Below are positions 1 to 9,717 of a DNA stretch of 64,000 nt, piece after piece; positions within the stretch are counted from its first letter, which is position 1; each line of letters begins with the position of its first letter. Location of the stretch: contig JAJPJG010000051.1 in NCBI GenBank assembly GCA_021324395.1, positions 62,001 to 126,000 of the forward strand. The letters are read 5' to 3'. This stretch comes from Spartobacteria bacterium. Lineage in GTDB: Bacteria; Verrucomicrobiota; Verrucomicrobiia; Chthoniobacterales; Chthoniobacteraceae. The translations under genes were made by a program, and so were the position numbers. Under the pieces are notes generated by a model, which saw nothing but the letters and a program-made list of their open reading frames with translations, was not told where the DNA came from and did not search any database.

Positions 1-32
1 TGAGCGCTTTCATCGACATATGCGGCTGCTTT

Positions 33-74
33 GAACATTCGTCATTTAGTAATTGCTCATTGAATCATTCACTC
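33..74. repeat. heptad-periodic intergenic repeat (copy 1)
   Basis: An A/T-rich run in which the word ATT recurs every 7-8 bp (first bases at 37, 44, 52, 59 and 67), just past the 3' end of the leftward PPK2 gene. It has the same build as the runs near 18990, 21390, 25501, 26266, 53521 and 60530. Only one arm is visible, and the periodicity is less exact here than in the other copies. Confidence 0.45.
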
Positions 75-815
75 GATTTCCGCTTTCTCCAACGCCTTCA
101 CGACTGTCTTAACGACTTTCAATCGCGCATACCATTTGTAATTGGCGCCGATGATGTGCCACGGCGCGCGATCATTCGATGTGCGCTCAAACATTTCCAT
201 CGCGGCTGCATTGTGCTGGTTCCATTTTTTACGATTGCGCCAGTCTTCCTCGCTGATTTTCCAATGCTTGAGCGGATCGCCCTGGCGGCTTTTGAAGCGC
301 GCGAGCTGCTCATCTTTTGTGATGTGAAGGTAGAACTTGATGAGCACCGTGTTGTCGTCCATCAGCGTCCGCTCGAGTTCATTGATCTCGCGATAAGCAC
401 GCTTCCATTCGTCCTCGGTCGCGAAGCCTTCGACGCGCTCAACGAGCACGCGGCCATACCATGAGCGGTCGAAGATCGCGATCTCGCCGCAGGCCGGCAG
501 CTTATTCCAAAAACGCCACATGTAATGATGGCGATATTCCTCGGCGGTCGGTTTGATGACGGAATAAACGCGCACCATTCGCGGATCGAGCCGCTCGACG
601 AGGCGCTTGATCGCGCCGCCTTTTCCCGCAGCGTCCGGGCCTTCGACGACAATAACCACCGACGTCTTCGTCTCGCCAAGTATGCGCTGAAAGCGGAGCA
701 GCTTGATCTGCTGCTCTTTTAGTTTTTCGCGATATTCCTTTTCCGAAACTTGCTTGTGCTCGAGTTCGTCGAGCGGCGTGAATTTTTTTCGAGCGGGAGT
801 TTCGGTAGTCGCCAT
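69..815 (-). CDS. ppk2: polyphosphate kinase 2 (PPK2) family protein
   Basis: 248 residues, the usual length of a one-domain PPK2. These cytoplasmic enzymes move phosphate between polyphosphate and nucleotides. The Walker A-type loop GPDAAGKGG (about residues 59-67) and the Walker B/lid segment FDRSWYGR (about 115-122) are intact, and the typical stretch around KHWKISEEDW lies further on. The first 45 residues are charged and probably helical. The class (ADP-, GDP- or AMP-preferring) cannot be fixed by eye. The gene stands alone, read leftwards, with a secreted-protein gene starting 84 bp away on the other strand. Family assignment is secure and the substrate is not. Confidence 0.93.
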   Translation of the reverse strand: MATTETPARKKFTPLDELEHKQVSEKEYREKLKEQQIKLLRFQRILGETKTSVVIVVEGPDAAGKGGAIKRLVERLDPRMVRVYSVIKPTAEEYRHHYMWRFWNKLPACGEIAIFDRSWYGRVLVERVEGFATEDEWKRAYREINELERTLMDDNTVLIKFYLHITKDEQLARFKSRQGDPLKHWKISEEDWRNRKKWNQHNAAAMEMFERTSNDRAPWHIIGANYKWYARLKVVKTVVKALEKAEIE

Positions 816-898
816 CGCGCTCGGTTATAGCGCGAGCGATGGTTTTCACAAGGCTGCCGCGCTTGACAATGCGGGGCGCAGTTGAGTTTGCTCAGCAC

Positions 899-1402
899 AT
901 GAAACTTGTTCCCACCCTTATCCGTTCCGTCATTGCTGCAACTATCGCGCTCGCTTTTTCCGCGCACGCCGAGATCGATTCAAAAACCGCGTTCGCGCGG
1001 ATGAAGTCGCTGAGCGGCGACTGGCAGGGGCCGAAGATGATGGGCAAACGATGCGATGTGAACTATCGCGTCATTGCCGGCGGCAGCGCGGTGCTGGAAA
1101 CCTGCTTCGCAAACACGCCGATGGAAATGGTGTCGGTTTATTATCCCACGGGAAAAACGCTCGCGATGACGCATTACTGCATGCTCGGCAATCAACCGCG
1201 CATGAAACTCAATTTGAAAAAGAGCACCGCCGACACGCTCGTGTTTGATTTCGCCGGCGGCGACAACATCAAGACGACAAAGATGAACATGCACTCGACG
1301 ACGCTGCATTTCGTCGGCAAAAACAAAATCCAGAGCACCTGCACCGGCGAGGAAAACGGAAAGCGCGGGCAGACGCACACGGCTCTCTTTACGCGGGTTT
1401 AA
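899..1402 (+). CDS. small exported protein of unknown function
   Basis: 167 residues from the ATG at 899, chosen because it opens directly with a signal peptide (MKLVPTLIRSVIAATIALAF then SAHA, cleavage near residue 24). An earlier in-frame ATG at 839 would put 20 unrelated residues ahead of it. The mature part has the pattern SLSGDWQG, a Gly-rich strand with SAVLETCF, then MVSVYYPTGKTLAMTHYC and GNQPRMKL. This resembles lipocalin-like beta-barrel proteins often annotated as DUF1579-like or hypothetical. Three Cys residues remain after cleavage. It probably acts in the periplasm. The hydantoinase gene begins 12 bp downstream and may share its transcript. No function can be assigned. Confidence 0.75.
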   Translation: MKLVPTLIRSVIAATIALAFSAHAEIDSKTAFARMKSLSGDWQGPKMMGKRCDVNYRVIAGGSAVLETCFANTPMEMVSVYYPTGKTLAMTHYCMLGNQPRMKLNLKKSTADTLVFDFAGGDNIKTTKMNMHSTTLHFVGKNKIQSTCTGEENGKRGQTHTALFTRV

Positions 1403-1414
1403 TCCGTAGCGACC

Positions 1415-2791
1415 ATGTCGCTTCTCATCAAAAACGGCGAGATCGTCACCGCGGACGCGCGCTACGTCGCGGATATTTTCTGCGAAGACGAAACGATCAC
1501 GCGCATTGACCGCGACATCGCCGCGCCGCCTGACTGTGAGGTGATCGATGCCAGCGGAAAATATGTGTTTCCGGGTTTCATCGACCCGCATGTGCATATT
1601 TATCTGCCGTTCATGGGGACGTATGCGAAGGACACGCACGAGACGGCTAGCAAGGCTGCACTCGTCGGCGGCACGACGACTTTCATCGAGATGATCTGCC
1701 CGGCGCGCGGCGACAAGCCGCTCGAGGCATTCGAGCTCTGGCTCGGAAAAGCGCAGGGCGCGAGCGCGTGCGACTTCACGTTTCACATGGGCGTGACGCG
1801 TTACGACGATGAAGCGCAGGGCGATTTCGAGGAAATCGTCCGGCGCGGGGTCGCGAGCTTCAAAGTGTTCCTGGCTTACAAAGGCGCGTTCGGTGTGACC
1901 GACGAGGAGTTATACAAAACGCTGACTCTCGCAAAGCGGCTCGGCGTGATCACCACGGCGCATTGCGAGAACGCAGATTTGGTTTTGGAGCTTCAGCGCA
2001 AACTGCTCGCGGAAGGAAAAACGGGCCCTGCCTGGCACTACTGGAGCCGTCCGCCCGCCGTCGAAGCCGAGGGCGTGCATCATCTGATGACGTTCGCCGA
2101 AATGACCGGCGCACATGTTTACATCGTCCACCTGAGCTGTGCCGAGGCATTGCAGGAAGCGATGCACGGCTCCGCGCGCGGCGTGAAAGTCTGGGTCGAA
2201 ACGCTGATCCAATATCTGCTGCTCGATCGCACGAGCGCCGAGGCCGATTTCGAGGGCGCGAAGAATGTGATGTCACCGCCGCTGCGCGATGCGTCAAATC
2301 ACGACGTGCTCTGGAACGCTCTGGCGAAGGGCTTCGCGAGCACGCTGGCGACCGATCACGCGCCGTTCGATTTTGCGCAGAAGCAGATGGGACGCGGCGA
2401 TTTTACAAGAATCCCGAACGGCATCCCGTCGCTCGAGGATCGCGTGAATTTGTATTTCACGCATGGGGTAAAAAGCGGCCGCATCGATTTGCATCGCTTC
2501 GTCGAGACGGCGAGCACAAATGCGGCGAAACTGTTCGGCTTGTTCCCGCGCAAAGGCGCCATCCAGCCGGGCAGCGACGCCGATCTCGTCGTTTACGATC
2601 CAAATTATCGCGGCGTGATCAGCGCGAAAACGCAGCTGATGAATCTCGATTACAATTCGTTTGAAGGGATGGAAATCGCAGGCCGGCCGAGCGTCGTCAC
2701 GGTGCGTGGAAAAGTCGCCGCGCGAGACGGAAAGTTTGTCGGCGAAGTTGGCCGCGGTCGGTTTTTACAGCGCGAGCCGACGCATTTTTAG
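1415..2791 (+). CDS. hydA: dihydropyrimidinase / D-hydantoinase
   Basis: 458-residue cyclic amidohydrolase that opens dihydropyrimidine or 5-substituted hydantoin rings in the cytoplasm. All metal ligands of the family sit at their expected places: H59 and H61 in DPHVH, the carboxylated Lys K150 in [10 protein letters not shown]183 in TAHCEN, H239 in YIVHLS, and the Asp of ATDHAPF near 316. The C-terminal beta-sandwich ([11 protein letters not shown]) is complete. The stop overlaps the stop of the convergent prpD by 4 bp. No pyrimidine-degradation partner is nearby, so the physiological substrate is open. Allantoinase is less likely because the SFKVFLAYK loop is hydantoinase-like. Confidence 0.93.
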   Translation: MSLLIKNGEIVTADARYVADIFCEDETITRIDRDIAAPPDCEVIDASGKYVFPGFIDPHVHIYLPFMGTYAKDTHETASKAALVGGTTTFIEMICPARGDKPLEAFELWLGKAQGASACDFTFHMGVTRYDDEAQGDFEEIVRRGVASFKVFLAYKGAFGVTDEELYKTLTLAKRLGVITTAHCENADLVLELQRKLLAEGKTGPAWHYWSRPPAVEAEGVHHLMTFAEMTGAHVYIVHLSCAEALQEAMHGSARGVKVWVETLIQYLLLDRTSAEADFEGAKNVMSPPLRDASNHDVLWNALAKGFASTLATDHAPFDFAQKQMGRGDFTRIPNGIPSLEDRVNLYFTHGVKSGRIDLHRFVETASTNAAKLFGLFPRKGAIQPGSDADLVVYDPNYRGVISAKTQLMNLDYNSFEGMEIAGRPSVVTVRGKVAARDGKFVGEVGRGRFLQREPTHF

Positions 2792-4218
2792 TCGCAGACG
2801 AAAAGATCGACGAATTGCGAAACCGGCATCGCTTCGAGCCGGCTGTGGTCGTAACAAACGCGAGTAATGCGCTCGACTGCATCAGGTGAAAATCGCGTCG
2901 CCAGATTCTCTTCGAATTTTTTCACGAGCAGCGGAATGCCTTCCGCGCGACGGCGGCGATGGCCGATTGGATAGTTCACTTCGACGCGTTCCGTCGCGCT
3001 GCCATCGCGGAAAAAAACCTGCACGGCATTTGCGATGGAACGCTTTTTGGGATCGAGATAATCGTCGGAATATTGTGGATTTTCGCGAACAACCATTTTC
3101 TCGCGAAGCATGTCGATAAGCGGGTTTGCGGCGACTTCGTCCTCGTAATGATCGGCGGTCAATTTTCCAAAAATGAGACCGATCGCCGTCATGTATTGCA
3201 GGCAGTGATCGCGGTCAGCTGGATTATTCAGCGGGCCGGTTTTGTCGATGATCCGAATCGCGGATTCGTGTGTCGTGATTTCCACGCGTTCGATTTCGTC
3301 GAGCCGCGCGCGCACCTGCGGATGCAAGCCGATTGCCGCCTCAACCGCCGTTTGCGCGTGGAACTCTGCTGGAAACGCAATTTTAAACAACACGTGTTCC
3401 ATCACGTAACTGCCGAGCGGGCGCCCGAGGGAGATCAACTGACGGCGAAACAGCGCGTCACTAAATCCCCACGTCGGCGTCGAGATCGCGCCGGGGTAGC
3501 CCATTTCGCCGCGTAATGCCATCAGAGCGTGCCATACCGCGCGGCCCGTCGCGTCTCCCGCCGCCCACGATTTTCGCGAGCCGGTATTCGGCGCATGCCG
3601 ATATGTGCGCAACGCACCGCCGTCGATCCACGCGTTGGAAATCGCATTCACAATTTGTTCGCGTGTGCCGCCCAGCAGCGCGGTCGCGACGGCGGTCGAC
3701 GCGACGCGCACGAGCAGCACGTGATCAAGTCCGACGCGATTGAAAGAATTTTCCAACGCGAGCACGCCCTGGATTTCGTGCGCCTTGATCATCGCCGTCA
3801 GCACGTCGCGCATTTTTAAAGATGCACCTTGCCTGCTCAAAAAGTCAGCGACGGCGAGGATTGCGCCGAGATTGTCCGAGGGATGCCCCCACTCCGCTGC
3901 GAGCCATGTGTCGTTGAAATCGAGCCAGCGAATCGCGCAACCGATATTAAACGCGGCGTTGACAGGCTCGAGTGCGAAGTTGGTTCCCGGAACTCGCGCG
4001 CCATTCTCCAAAACCGCACCCGGCACAATCGGCCCGAGCATCTTCACGCAAGCCGGATAACTCAGCGCGAGAATGCCGCAGCCGAGCGTGTCCATTAAAC
4101 AATAGCGCGCGGTATCGAATGCTTCGTCACTCGCGATTTGGAAATCGTAAACGTAATCGGCGATCTCGACGAGCAGCGGATCGGGATCGGGAGGGACGTT
4201 GCTGAGCCGCGTGCTCAT
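2788..4218 (-). CDS. prpD: 2-methylcitrate dehydratase (MmgE/PrpD family)
   Basis: 476 residues, full length for PrpD, which dehydrates 2-methylcitrate to 2-methyl-cis-aconitate in propionyl-CoA breakdown. Family signatures are the N-terminal [18 protein letters not shown] with [36 protein letters not shown] and the C-terminal DHCLQYM segment. It is the last gene of a leftward operon: its ATG shares four bases (ATGA) with the stop of prpC, so translation is probably coupled. Neighbouring prpB and prpC make the assignment to the methylcitrate cycle strong. No acnD or prpF alternative dehydratase is present. Confidence 0.93.
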   Translation of the reverse strand: MSTRLSNVPPDPDPLLVEIADYVYDFQIASDEAFDTARYCLMDTLGCGILALSYPACVKMLGPIVPGAVLENGARVPGTNFALEPVNAAFNIGCAIRWLDFNDTWLAAEWGHPSDNLGAILAVADFLSRQGASLKMRDVLTAMIKAHEIQGVLALENSFNRVGLDHVLLVRVASTAVATALLGGTREQIVNAISNAWIDGGALRTYRHAPNTGSRKSWAAGDATGRAVWHALMALRGEMGYPGAISTPTWGFSDALFRRQLISLGRPLGSYVMEHVLFKIAFPAEFHAQTAVEAAIGLHPQVRARLDEIERVEITTHESAIRIIDKTGPLNNPADRDHCLQYMTAIGLIFGKLTADHYEDEVAANPLIDMLREKMVVRENPQYSDDYLDPKKRSIANAVQVFFRDGSATERVEVNYPIGHRRRRAEGIPLLVKKFEENLATRFSPDAVERITRVCYDHSRLEAMPVSQFVDLFVCD

Positions 4219-5339
4219 GAACGCTTTTCCATGGGCAAAAACGCGCGCGGCTCCGCACCGATGTATTCCGCTGTCGGCCTGATCAGGCGGTTGTTCGCGC
4301 GCTGCTCCATGATGTGAGCGGACCAGCCGGAGATGCGCGCAAAAACAAAAATCGGCGTGAACATCGCCGTCGGAATTCCGAGAAAGCGATACGCGCTCGC
4401 GCTGAAAAAATCCAAATTCGGAAAAAGCTTTTTCTCGCGCAGCATCACCTGCTCGATGCGCTCTGAGATGGCGAAAATGCGCGACTCGGGATGATCATTC
4501 GAAAGTTTGCGCGACCATGATTTGATGATCGGCGAACGCGGGTCGCACTCGCGATAAACCGGATGGCCGAAACCCATCACGGTGCGTTTTTCATCGAGCA
4601 TTTTCATCAAGCCCGCTTCCGCTTCGTCGGCCGTGGAAAATTGCTCGATCAATTCCATCGATGCCTCATTCGCGCCGCCATGCAGCGGGCCGCGCAACGC
4701 GCCGATTCCGCCGGTGACTGCGGAATAAAAGTCGGCGCGTGTTCCCGCGACCACGCGACAGGTAAATGTCGAAGCGTTAAACTCATGTTCAGCGTATAAA
4801 ATCAGCGACACATCCATCGCGCGCGCCTGCAGCGAGCTCGGCGGACGGTCGTGGAGCAGTTGCAAAAAATGCGCGCCGACACCCTGCGCGTCCGTCTGCG
4901 TCTCGATCCGTTTGCCGCTGCGATGAAAGTGATGCCAGTAAAGCAGCATCGACGGAAACGCCGCGATCAGCCGGTGCGCGATCGCTTCCGCATCGCGCGA
5001 TTCGTTTTCCTGTTCGATCGTCCCGAGCGCGGAACAGCCGGTGCGCAAAACATCCATCGGATGCGCATCGGCAGGCACGCGCTCGAGAATTTCGCAAAGC
5101 ACCGGCGGCAAACCGCGCAGGCCGGTGAGTTTTTTACGAAAGCTGTCGAGCTGCTTTTGGTTCGGCAATTCCCCGTAAAGCACGAGCCACGCGACTTCCT
5201 CAAACGTGGCGTGCTCCGCGAGATCTTCGATCGAATAGCCGCGATACGTCAGGCCGACACCTTCCTTGCCGACGGTGCTCACCGCAGTCTGTCCCGCGAC
5301 GACTCCCGACAGCGCGATTTTCTTCTTCGGTTCACTCAT
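4215..5339 (-). CDS. prpC: 2-methylcitrate synthase (citrate synthase family)
   Basis: 374 residues, the short form typical of 2-methylcitrate and Gram-positive-type citrate synthases. The enzyme condenses propionyl-CoA with oxaloacetate. Catalytic segments are visible: the His of EHEFNAST, the His of GFGHPVYR and the Asp of LDFFSA, with the [16 protein letters not shown] loop between them. It lies between prpB and prpD with ATGA overlaps at both ends. Context favours methylcitrate over citrate synthase, although many members accept both acyl-CoAs. A separate citrate synthase is not seen in this window. Confidence 0.93.
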   Translation of the reverse strand: MSEPKKKIALSGVVAGQTAVSTVGKEGVGLTYRGYSIEDLAEHATFEEVAWLVLYGELPNQKQLDSFRKKLTGLRGLPPVLCEILERVPADAHPMDVLRTGCSALGTIEQENESRDAEAIAHRLIAAFPSMLLYWHHFHRSGKRIETQTDAQGVGAHFLQLLHDRPPSSLQARAMDVSLILYAEHEFNASTFTCRVVAGTRADFYSAVTGGIGALRGPLHGGANEASMELIEQFSTADEAEAGLMKMLDEKRTVMGFGHPVYRECDPRSPIIKSWSRKLSNDHPESRIFAISERIEQVMLREKKLFPNLDFFSASAYRFLGIPTAMFTPIFVFARISGWSAHIMEQRANNRLIRPTAEYIGAEPRAFLPMEKRS

Positions 5340-6229
5340 AATTTTTGCCCTTCATCGAGCTGCTGCTCGTATTTGTGGTAGTCGAGAATTTCATAAAGCT
5401 CCGCGCGTGTTTGCATGCGATCGACGACCGCGCGCTGTGTGCCGTCCGCGCGAATCGTGCAATACACATCGAGCGCAGCAGCGCTCATCGCGCGAAATGC
5501 GGAAAGTGGATACAGCACCATCGCCACGCCGGTGCCGCGGAGTTCATCGATTGTGAAAAGCGGCGTTTTTCCGAATTCGGTAATGTTCGCCAAGATGGGA
5601 ACGCCGACCGCACGCGTGAACGTTTCGAATTCCGCGAGCGTCGTGCATGCTTCCGCAAAAATCATCTCCGCGCCGGCCTCGCAATATTGCCGCGCTCGCG
5701 CAATCGCCGCATCGAGACCTTCCACAGCGAGCGCGTCGGTTCGCGCCATCACGACAAAGTTCGGATCGGTTTTTGCGCCGACTGCCGCCGCGATTCGGTT
5801 AGTCATTTCCTCTGGCGAAACGAGCTGTTTATTTGGCCTGTGGCCGCAGCGTTTTGCATCCACTTGATCCTCGATGTGAATGCCCGCCGCGCCTGCACTG
5901 ATCAGCGTTTGCACGGTTTTCACCGGATCGTTCCAGGCCGTGTCCGCATCAACGAGCAGCGGCACTTTTGTCGCATTGGAGATTCGTCCAACATCCGTCG
6001 CCACATCGTCGAGTGTCGTCATTCCGAGATCGGGCAAACCGCGCGACGCATTCGCCACACCGGCTCCGGAAAGATAGATCGCGCGAAAGCCCGCGCGCTC
6101 TGCGAGCAAGGCCGAAAACGCGTTGATTGTGCCGGCGATTTGTAGCGGCTTCTCCGCTGCGAGTGCGGCGCGAAAACGAGCGCCGGGGGTTGCGCGAGTT
6201 GATTCGGACACGCCGAAATCCTTCAGCAC
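5336..6229 (-). CDS. prpB: 2-methylisocitrate lyase
   Basis: 297 residues, standard length. It splits 2-methylisocitrate into pyruvate and succinate, the last step of the methylcitrate cycle. The isocitrate-lyase superfamily signature is present as KRCGHRPNK (about residues 130-138), with the metal-binding DADTAWND and IHIEDQ ahead of it. It is the promoter-proximal gene of prpBCD. Its start at 6229 faces the helicase gene, leaving about 85 bp for divergent promoters. Nothing resembling a PrpR regulator is adjacent, so control is probably from elsewhere. Confidence 0.94.
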   Translation of the reverse strand: MLKDFGVSESTRATPGARFRAALAAEKPLQIAGTINAFSALLAERAGFRAIYLSGAGVANASRGLPDLGMTTLDDVATDVGRISNATKVPLLVDADTAWNDPVKTVQTLISAGAAGIHIEDQVDAKRCGHRPNKQLVSPEEMTNRIAAAVGAKTDPNFVVMARTDALAVEGLDAAIARARQYCEAGAEMIFAEACTTLAEFETFTRAVGVPILANITEFGKTPLFTIDELRGTGVAMVLYPLSAFRAMSAAALDVYCTIRADGTQRAVVDRMQTRAELYEILDYHKYEQQLDEGQKL

Positions 6230-6314
6230 GCTTCACCTTGCGTCAAGCGTCGCGATGTCAATAGCGCGCTGTAAAATTGCGCGATTTTTTAATCTCGCGA
6301 TTGCGCGTGGAGCG

Positions 6315-8336
6315 ATGCAGTTTCTGCCGCCTCGCATGCGGTTCCGACTTTTCGACCTCAATCCCGAACAGGAAAAAGCCGTGCGCACGATCGATGGCCC
6401 GCTGCTGATTCTCGCGGGCGCGGGCACGGGCAAAACGCGCGTCATCACGGCGCGTGTCGCTTACCTGATCGCGCAAGGCGTCGCGCCGGAGCACATCCTC
6501 GCGGTGACTTTTACAAACAAAGCGGCAAATGAAATGCGCGAGCGGCTCGCAACGATGGTGGAGAAGGAGCAGGTCAAGCGCGTGACGATGTCCACATTTC
6601 ACGCGCTCTGCGTGCGCATCCTGCGCGGCGGCATCGACCGGCTCGGCTACAAAAACAACTTCAGCATATACGACGAGTCGGACCAGCTCGGCTTGATCAA
6701 AAAGATCATCACACGCACCGCTGCGCGCGACGAAAAAATCGATCCGCATCTCGCAAAAAACTTGATCAGCAAAGCGAAAAACAACGGCTGGTCCGCGCCA
6801 AAAGACGACCAGACGCTGATCTCTGCGGTTTTCACGCGCTACCAGGTGGAACTAAAAAATCTCAACGCCGTCGATTTCGACGATCTGCTTTTGCTCACGG
6901 TGAAGCTGCTCGCCGAGCACAACGAAGTGCGCGCGAAATGGCAGGAGCGTTTTCGCTACCTCATGGTCGACGAATTTCAGGACACAAACCGGTTACAGCT
7001 CGAGCTGGTCAGTTTGATCGCGGACGCACACAAAAACGTCGCGGTCGTCGGCGACGACGATCAATCGATCTACGGCTGGCGCGGCGCGGAAGTGTCGAAC
7101 ATTCTGGAATTCGAGCACCATTTTCCCAATCCGACGGTTGTTAAACTGGAACAAAACTACCGCAGCACGAACGCAATTCTCGGCACCGCGAATTCGCTTA
7201 TCAAAAACAATCCCCGCCGTCGCGCGAAGCAGCTCTGGAGTGCGCATGCATCGGGCGAAAACGTGCGCGTGGTCCAGATGCCGGACGATCGCGAGGAGGC
7301 AAAGTTTGTCGCCGAGGACATCCAGCGCCGCAACTTCGCAGAAAACGTCGTGTGGAAAAATTTCGCGGTGCTTTATCGCATGAATGCGCAGTCGCGGCTG
7401 ATCGAGGAGAACCTGCGCCGGCTGCACATTCCGTATCGCCTCGTCGGCGGAAAAAGCTTCTTCGACCGGCGCGAAATCAAGGACGTGCTCGCTTACGCGA
7501 CGTGCCTGCTCAATGCAGATGACGACGTCAGCCTGCTGCGAATCATCAACACACCCGCACGCGGCATCGGGCCGGCAGTCGTCGAGCGGGCGCTTGAACA
7601 CAGCGTTCATGCAAAGTGCAGCTTGTTTAAATCGCTGCAATCGCCGGATTTTCTCGAAACGCTCTCCGTGCGCGCGCGAACGGCGATTTCCGAGTTCGCC
7701 GGGATGCTCGATTCCTTTGAAACACGCATCCACACGCCGCTTACGGATCACGCGGAAATCCTCCGCGAACTGATCACGAAAACAACGTATCTCGATGACT
7801 TGAAGCGCACGTGCAAATCCCCCGACGAAGCACTCGATCGCGAAAATAACGTGCAGAACATTTTCAACGATCTCGCGCAATACCAGCAGCGCTCAAGCGG
7901 CGGACTGCAAGGTTTTCTCGACGAAGTCTCGCTCGATCAAGACCGTGAAAAAGACAAGGAGGACGACCAGCACGGCGTCACGCTCATCACGCTGCACGCC
8001 GCGAAAGGGCTCGAGTTTCCGCACGTTTATTTGATCGGACTCGAGGAGGATTTGCTGCCGCATTCGCGCTCAAAGATCGAGGGCACCGTCGACGAGGAGC
8101 GCCGCTTGTTATACGTCGGCATCACACGCGCCATGAGCACGCTGACCATGAGCTGGTGCCGCACGCGGATGAAATTCGGCAGTGCCGCGCCGGGCCATCC
8201 CAGCTCATTCATCAAGGAACTCGCGCCGGAACTCATCGAGCACGTCGACTTCGTGAAACTGATGAACACACCGGTCCAGGAGGACACCGCGAAATCGCGC
8301 TTTGCACAACTTCGCGCTGCGCTAAAAAGCGCGTAA
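6315..8336 (+). CDS. uvrD: UvrD/PcrA/Rep-type superfamily 1 DNA helicase
   Basis: 673 residues from the ATG at 6315. A 3'-5' DNA helicase for repair and replication-fork restart. Helicase motifs are in order: Q-motif LNPEQ, Walker A GAGTGKT (35-41), TFTNKAANEMRER, TFHALC, Walker B VDEFQDTN, GDDDQSIYGWRGA, LEQNYRS, then VTLITLHAAKGLEFPHVYLIG and VGITRA. The length matches Rep or short PcrA, and no extended UvrD/PcrA C-terminal tail is seen. In-frame ATGs at 6123 and 6255 would run into or close to prpB; ATG 6336 is a second plausible start. GGAG sits only 2 bp before 6315, so the start is not certain. Confidence 0.92.
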   Translation: MQFLPPRMRFRLFDLNPEQEKAVRTIDGPLLILAGAGTGKTRVITARVAYLIAQGVAPEHILAVTFTNKAANEMRERLATMVEKEQVKRVTMSTFHALCVRILRGGIDRLGYKNNFSIYDESDQLGLIKKIITRTAARDEKIDPHLAKNLISKAKNNGWSAPKDDQTLISAVFTRYQVELKNLNAVDFDDLLLLTVKLLAEHNEVRAKWQERFRYLMVDEFQDTNRLQLELVSLIADAHKNVAVVGDDDQSIYGWRGAEVSNILEFEHHFPNPTVVKLEQNYRSTNAILGTANSLIKNNPRRRAKQLWSAHASGENVRVVQMPDDREEAKFVAEDIQRRNFAENVVWKNFAVLYRMNAQSRLIEENLRRLHIPYRLVGGKSFFDRREIKDVLAYATCLLNADDDVSLLRIINTPARGIGPAVVERALEHSVHAKCSLFKSLQSPDFLETLSVRARTAISEFAGMLDSFETRIHTPLTDHAEILRELITKTTYLDDLKRTCKSPDEALDRENNVQNIFNDLAQYQQRSSGGLQGFLDEVSLDQDREKDKEDDQHGVTLITLHAAKGLEFPHVYLIGLEEDLLPHSRSKIEGTVDEERRLLYVGITRAMSTLTMSWCRTRMKFGSAAPGHPSSFIKELAPELIEHVDFVKLMNTPVQEDTAKSRFAQLRAALKSA

Positions 8337-8343
8337 TCGGCTT

Positions 8344-9717
8344 GTGGCACGGCTTTGCGGGCCATATCACTTCCGCGTGACGATTCCGTTCCGGCCGGAC
8401 GATCCGCTTCCAAAAAATGCGCAGGCTGCGCTCTGGGTTTTAGGCGCGCTGGTGCTCGTCTTTGGCGCGATTGTCGAAATGCGCTCGGCTTTTCTCCACC
8501 GGCGAATGACGGATGCGGACGATTTTTTTCGCGCGGCGTGGGCGATCCGCACCGGCAGCGACATCTACGAAATCACCGACACGAATGGCTGGCACTACAA
8601 TTACCCGCCGCTCTTCGCGCTGCTGCTCACGCCTCTGGCGAATCCGCCGCCTGGCGCGGACCGCAAGGGATTTTTGCCGTATGAAATTTCGGTCGCGATC
8701 TGGTATGCGCTGAGCATCGCGTTTCTCGCGGTCGCGGCGCACTGGCTGGCGTCGGCGTTCGAGCGCGCGGTGCCGCGATTGCGCAGCCGGCGCCATGGCC
8801 GGCAATGGTGGCTGATGCGATTTCTGCCAGTCGCCGTTTGTTTAATTTCCGTTGGCCGCACGCTTTCGCGCGGGCAGTGCAACACACTTGTGCTGGTCCT
8901 ATTCTGCGGAATGATCGCGCTCCTTTTGAGCGGTCGTCGCGCACTTGCAGGCGGCTGTCTCGCCGGCGCAATCTGCATCAAAATCTGGCCCGCATTTTTA
9001 ATCCTGTATCCGGTTTATCGCCGCGATTTTCGTTTCATCGGCGGATGCGTCGCGGGCGTCATTCTGGGTCTGCTCGTCATTCCGTCGCTTGCGCTTGGCA
9101 GCGTGAAAACGATGGCGCAGTTGCAGCATTACGCGCAGGTGACCCTCCTCCCCGGCCTTGGCATTGGCGAAGATCGCTCGCGCGCGGACGAACTCACGAC
9201 CGCGACAGCGACCGACTCGGAGTCGTTTGTCAGCGTATTGCACGCCATCTCTTTTCCGAATGCCGACACGCGTCCGCAGGATGCGCTTCCGTGGGAACGA
9301 GCCACGCATTGGTTCATCGCTGCGATGCTGACAGCGATGACATTTTGGGCTGCAAAAAGCACGCGTGGTGACGTGCTCGGGGAAGCGATTTTACTCGGCG
9401 CGCTCATGGTGCTGATGCTGCCGATCAGTCCTGTTTGCCACGGTCATTACTTCATTTTCGCACTGCCGCTCGTCTCCGCTCTGGCTGCGGAAGCATGGGA
9501 GCGCTGCGGCGAAATCGGCGCCGGACTTGCCACGTTGTTCGTCGCACATTTTGCGCTGCACCTCATTTCGACCTTGCCTGCATTCGCATGGGCGAAAGAA
9601 TTCGGCGTGCCCCTCGTCGCCACCCTCGCTCTCTGGATCGCCGCGCTTGTCGTTTTGCGAAAACGCGCTGCAGCATTTGCAATAGCGCCGGCCCCCGCGC
9701 TGGAGGTTGCAGCATGA
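8344..9717 (+). CDS. GT87-family (DUF2029) membrane glycosyltransferase
   Basis: 457 residues with about ten hydrophobic segments and an N-terminal periplasmic loop ADDFFRAAWAIRTGSDIYE followed by NYPPLFALLLTPLA. This is the layout of GT-C enzymes of family GT87, which use polyprenyl-phosphate sugars outside the inner membrane. GQCNTLVLVLF and KIWPAFLILYPVYRR also fit the family. The first codon is GTG at 8344, and a second in-frame GTG at 8377 is an equally possible start. It follows the helicase by 7 bp and its stop overlaps the ATG of the GT2-YdjC gene, so these genes form one operon. Acceptor and sugar are unknown. Confidence 0.85.
   Translation: MARLCGPYHFRVTIPFRPDDPLPKNAQAALWVLGALVLVFGAIVEMRSAFLHRRMTDADDFFRAAWAIRTGSDIYEITDTNGWHYNYPPLFALLLTPLANPPPGADRKGFLPYEISVAIWYALSIAFLAVAAHWLASAFERAVPRLRSRRHGRQWWLMRFLPVAVCLISVGRTLSRGQCNTLVLVLFCGMIALLLSGRRALAGGCLAGAICIKIWPAFLILYPVYRRDFRFIGGCVAGVILGLLVIPSLALGSVKTMAQLQHYAQVTLLPGLGIGEDRSRADELTTATATDSESFVSVLHAISFPNADTRPQDALPWERATHWFIAAMLTAMTFWAAKSTRGDVLGEAILLGALMVLMLPISPVCHGHYFIFALPLVSALAAEAWERCGEIGAGLATLFVAHFALHLISTLPAFAWAKEFGVPLVATLALWIAALVVLRKRAAAFAIAPAPALEVAA
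9702..9706 (+). promoter_or_regulatory. ribosome binding site deciding the GT2-YdjC start
   Basis: GGAGG placed 7 bp before the ATG at 9714. It fixes this start, although the reading frame stays open for another 93 codons upstream, inside the GT87 gene. Confidence 0.8.

Noticed and set aside
863-891. TTGACA at 863 as a promoter for the secreted-protein gene
   Set aside because: No acceptable -10 box lies 16-18 bp downstream.
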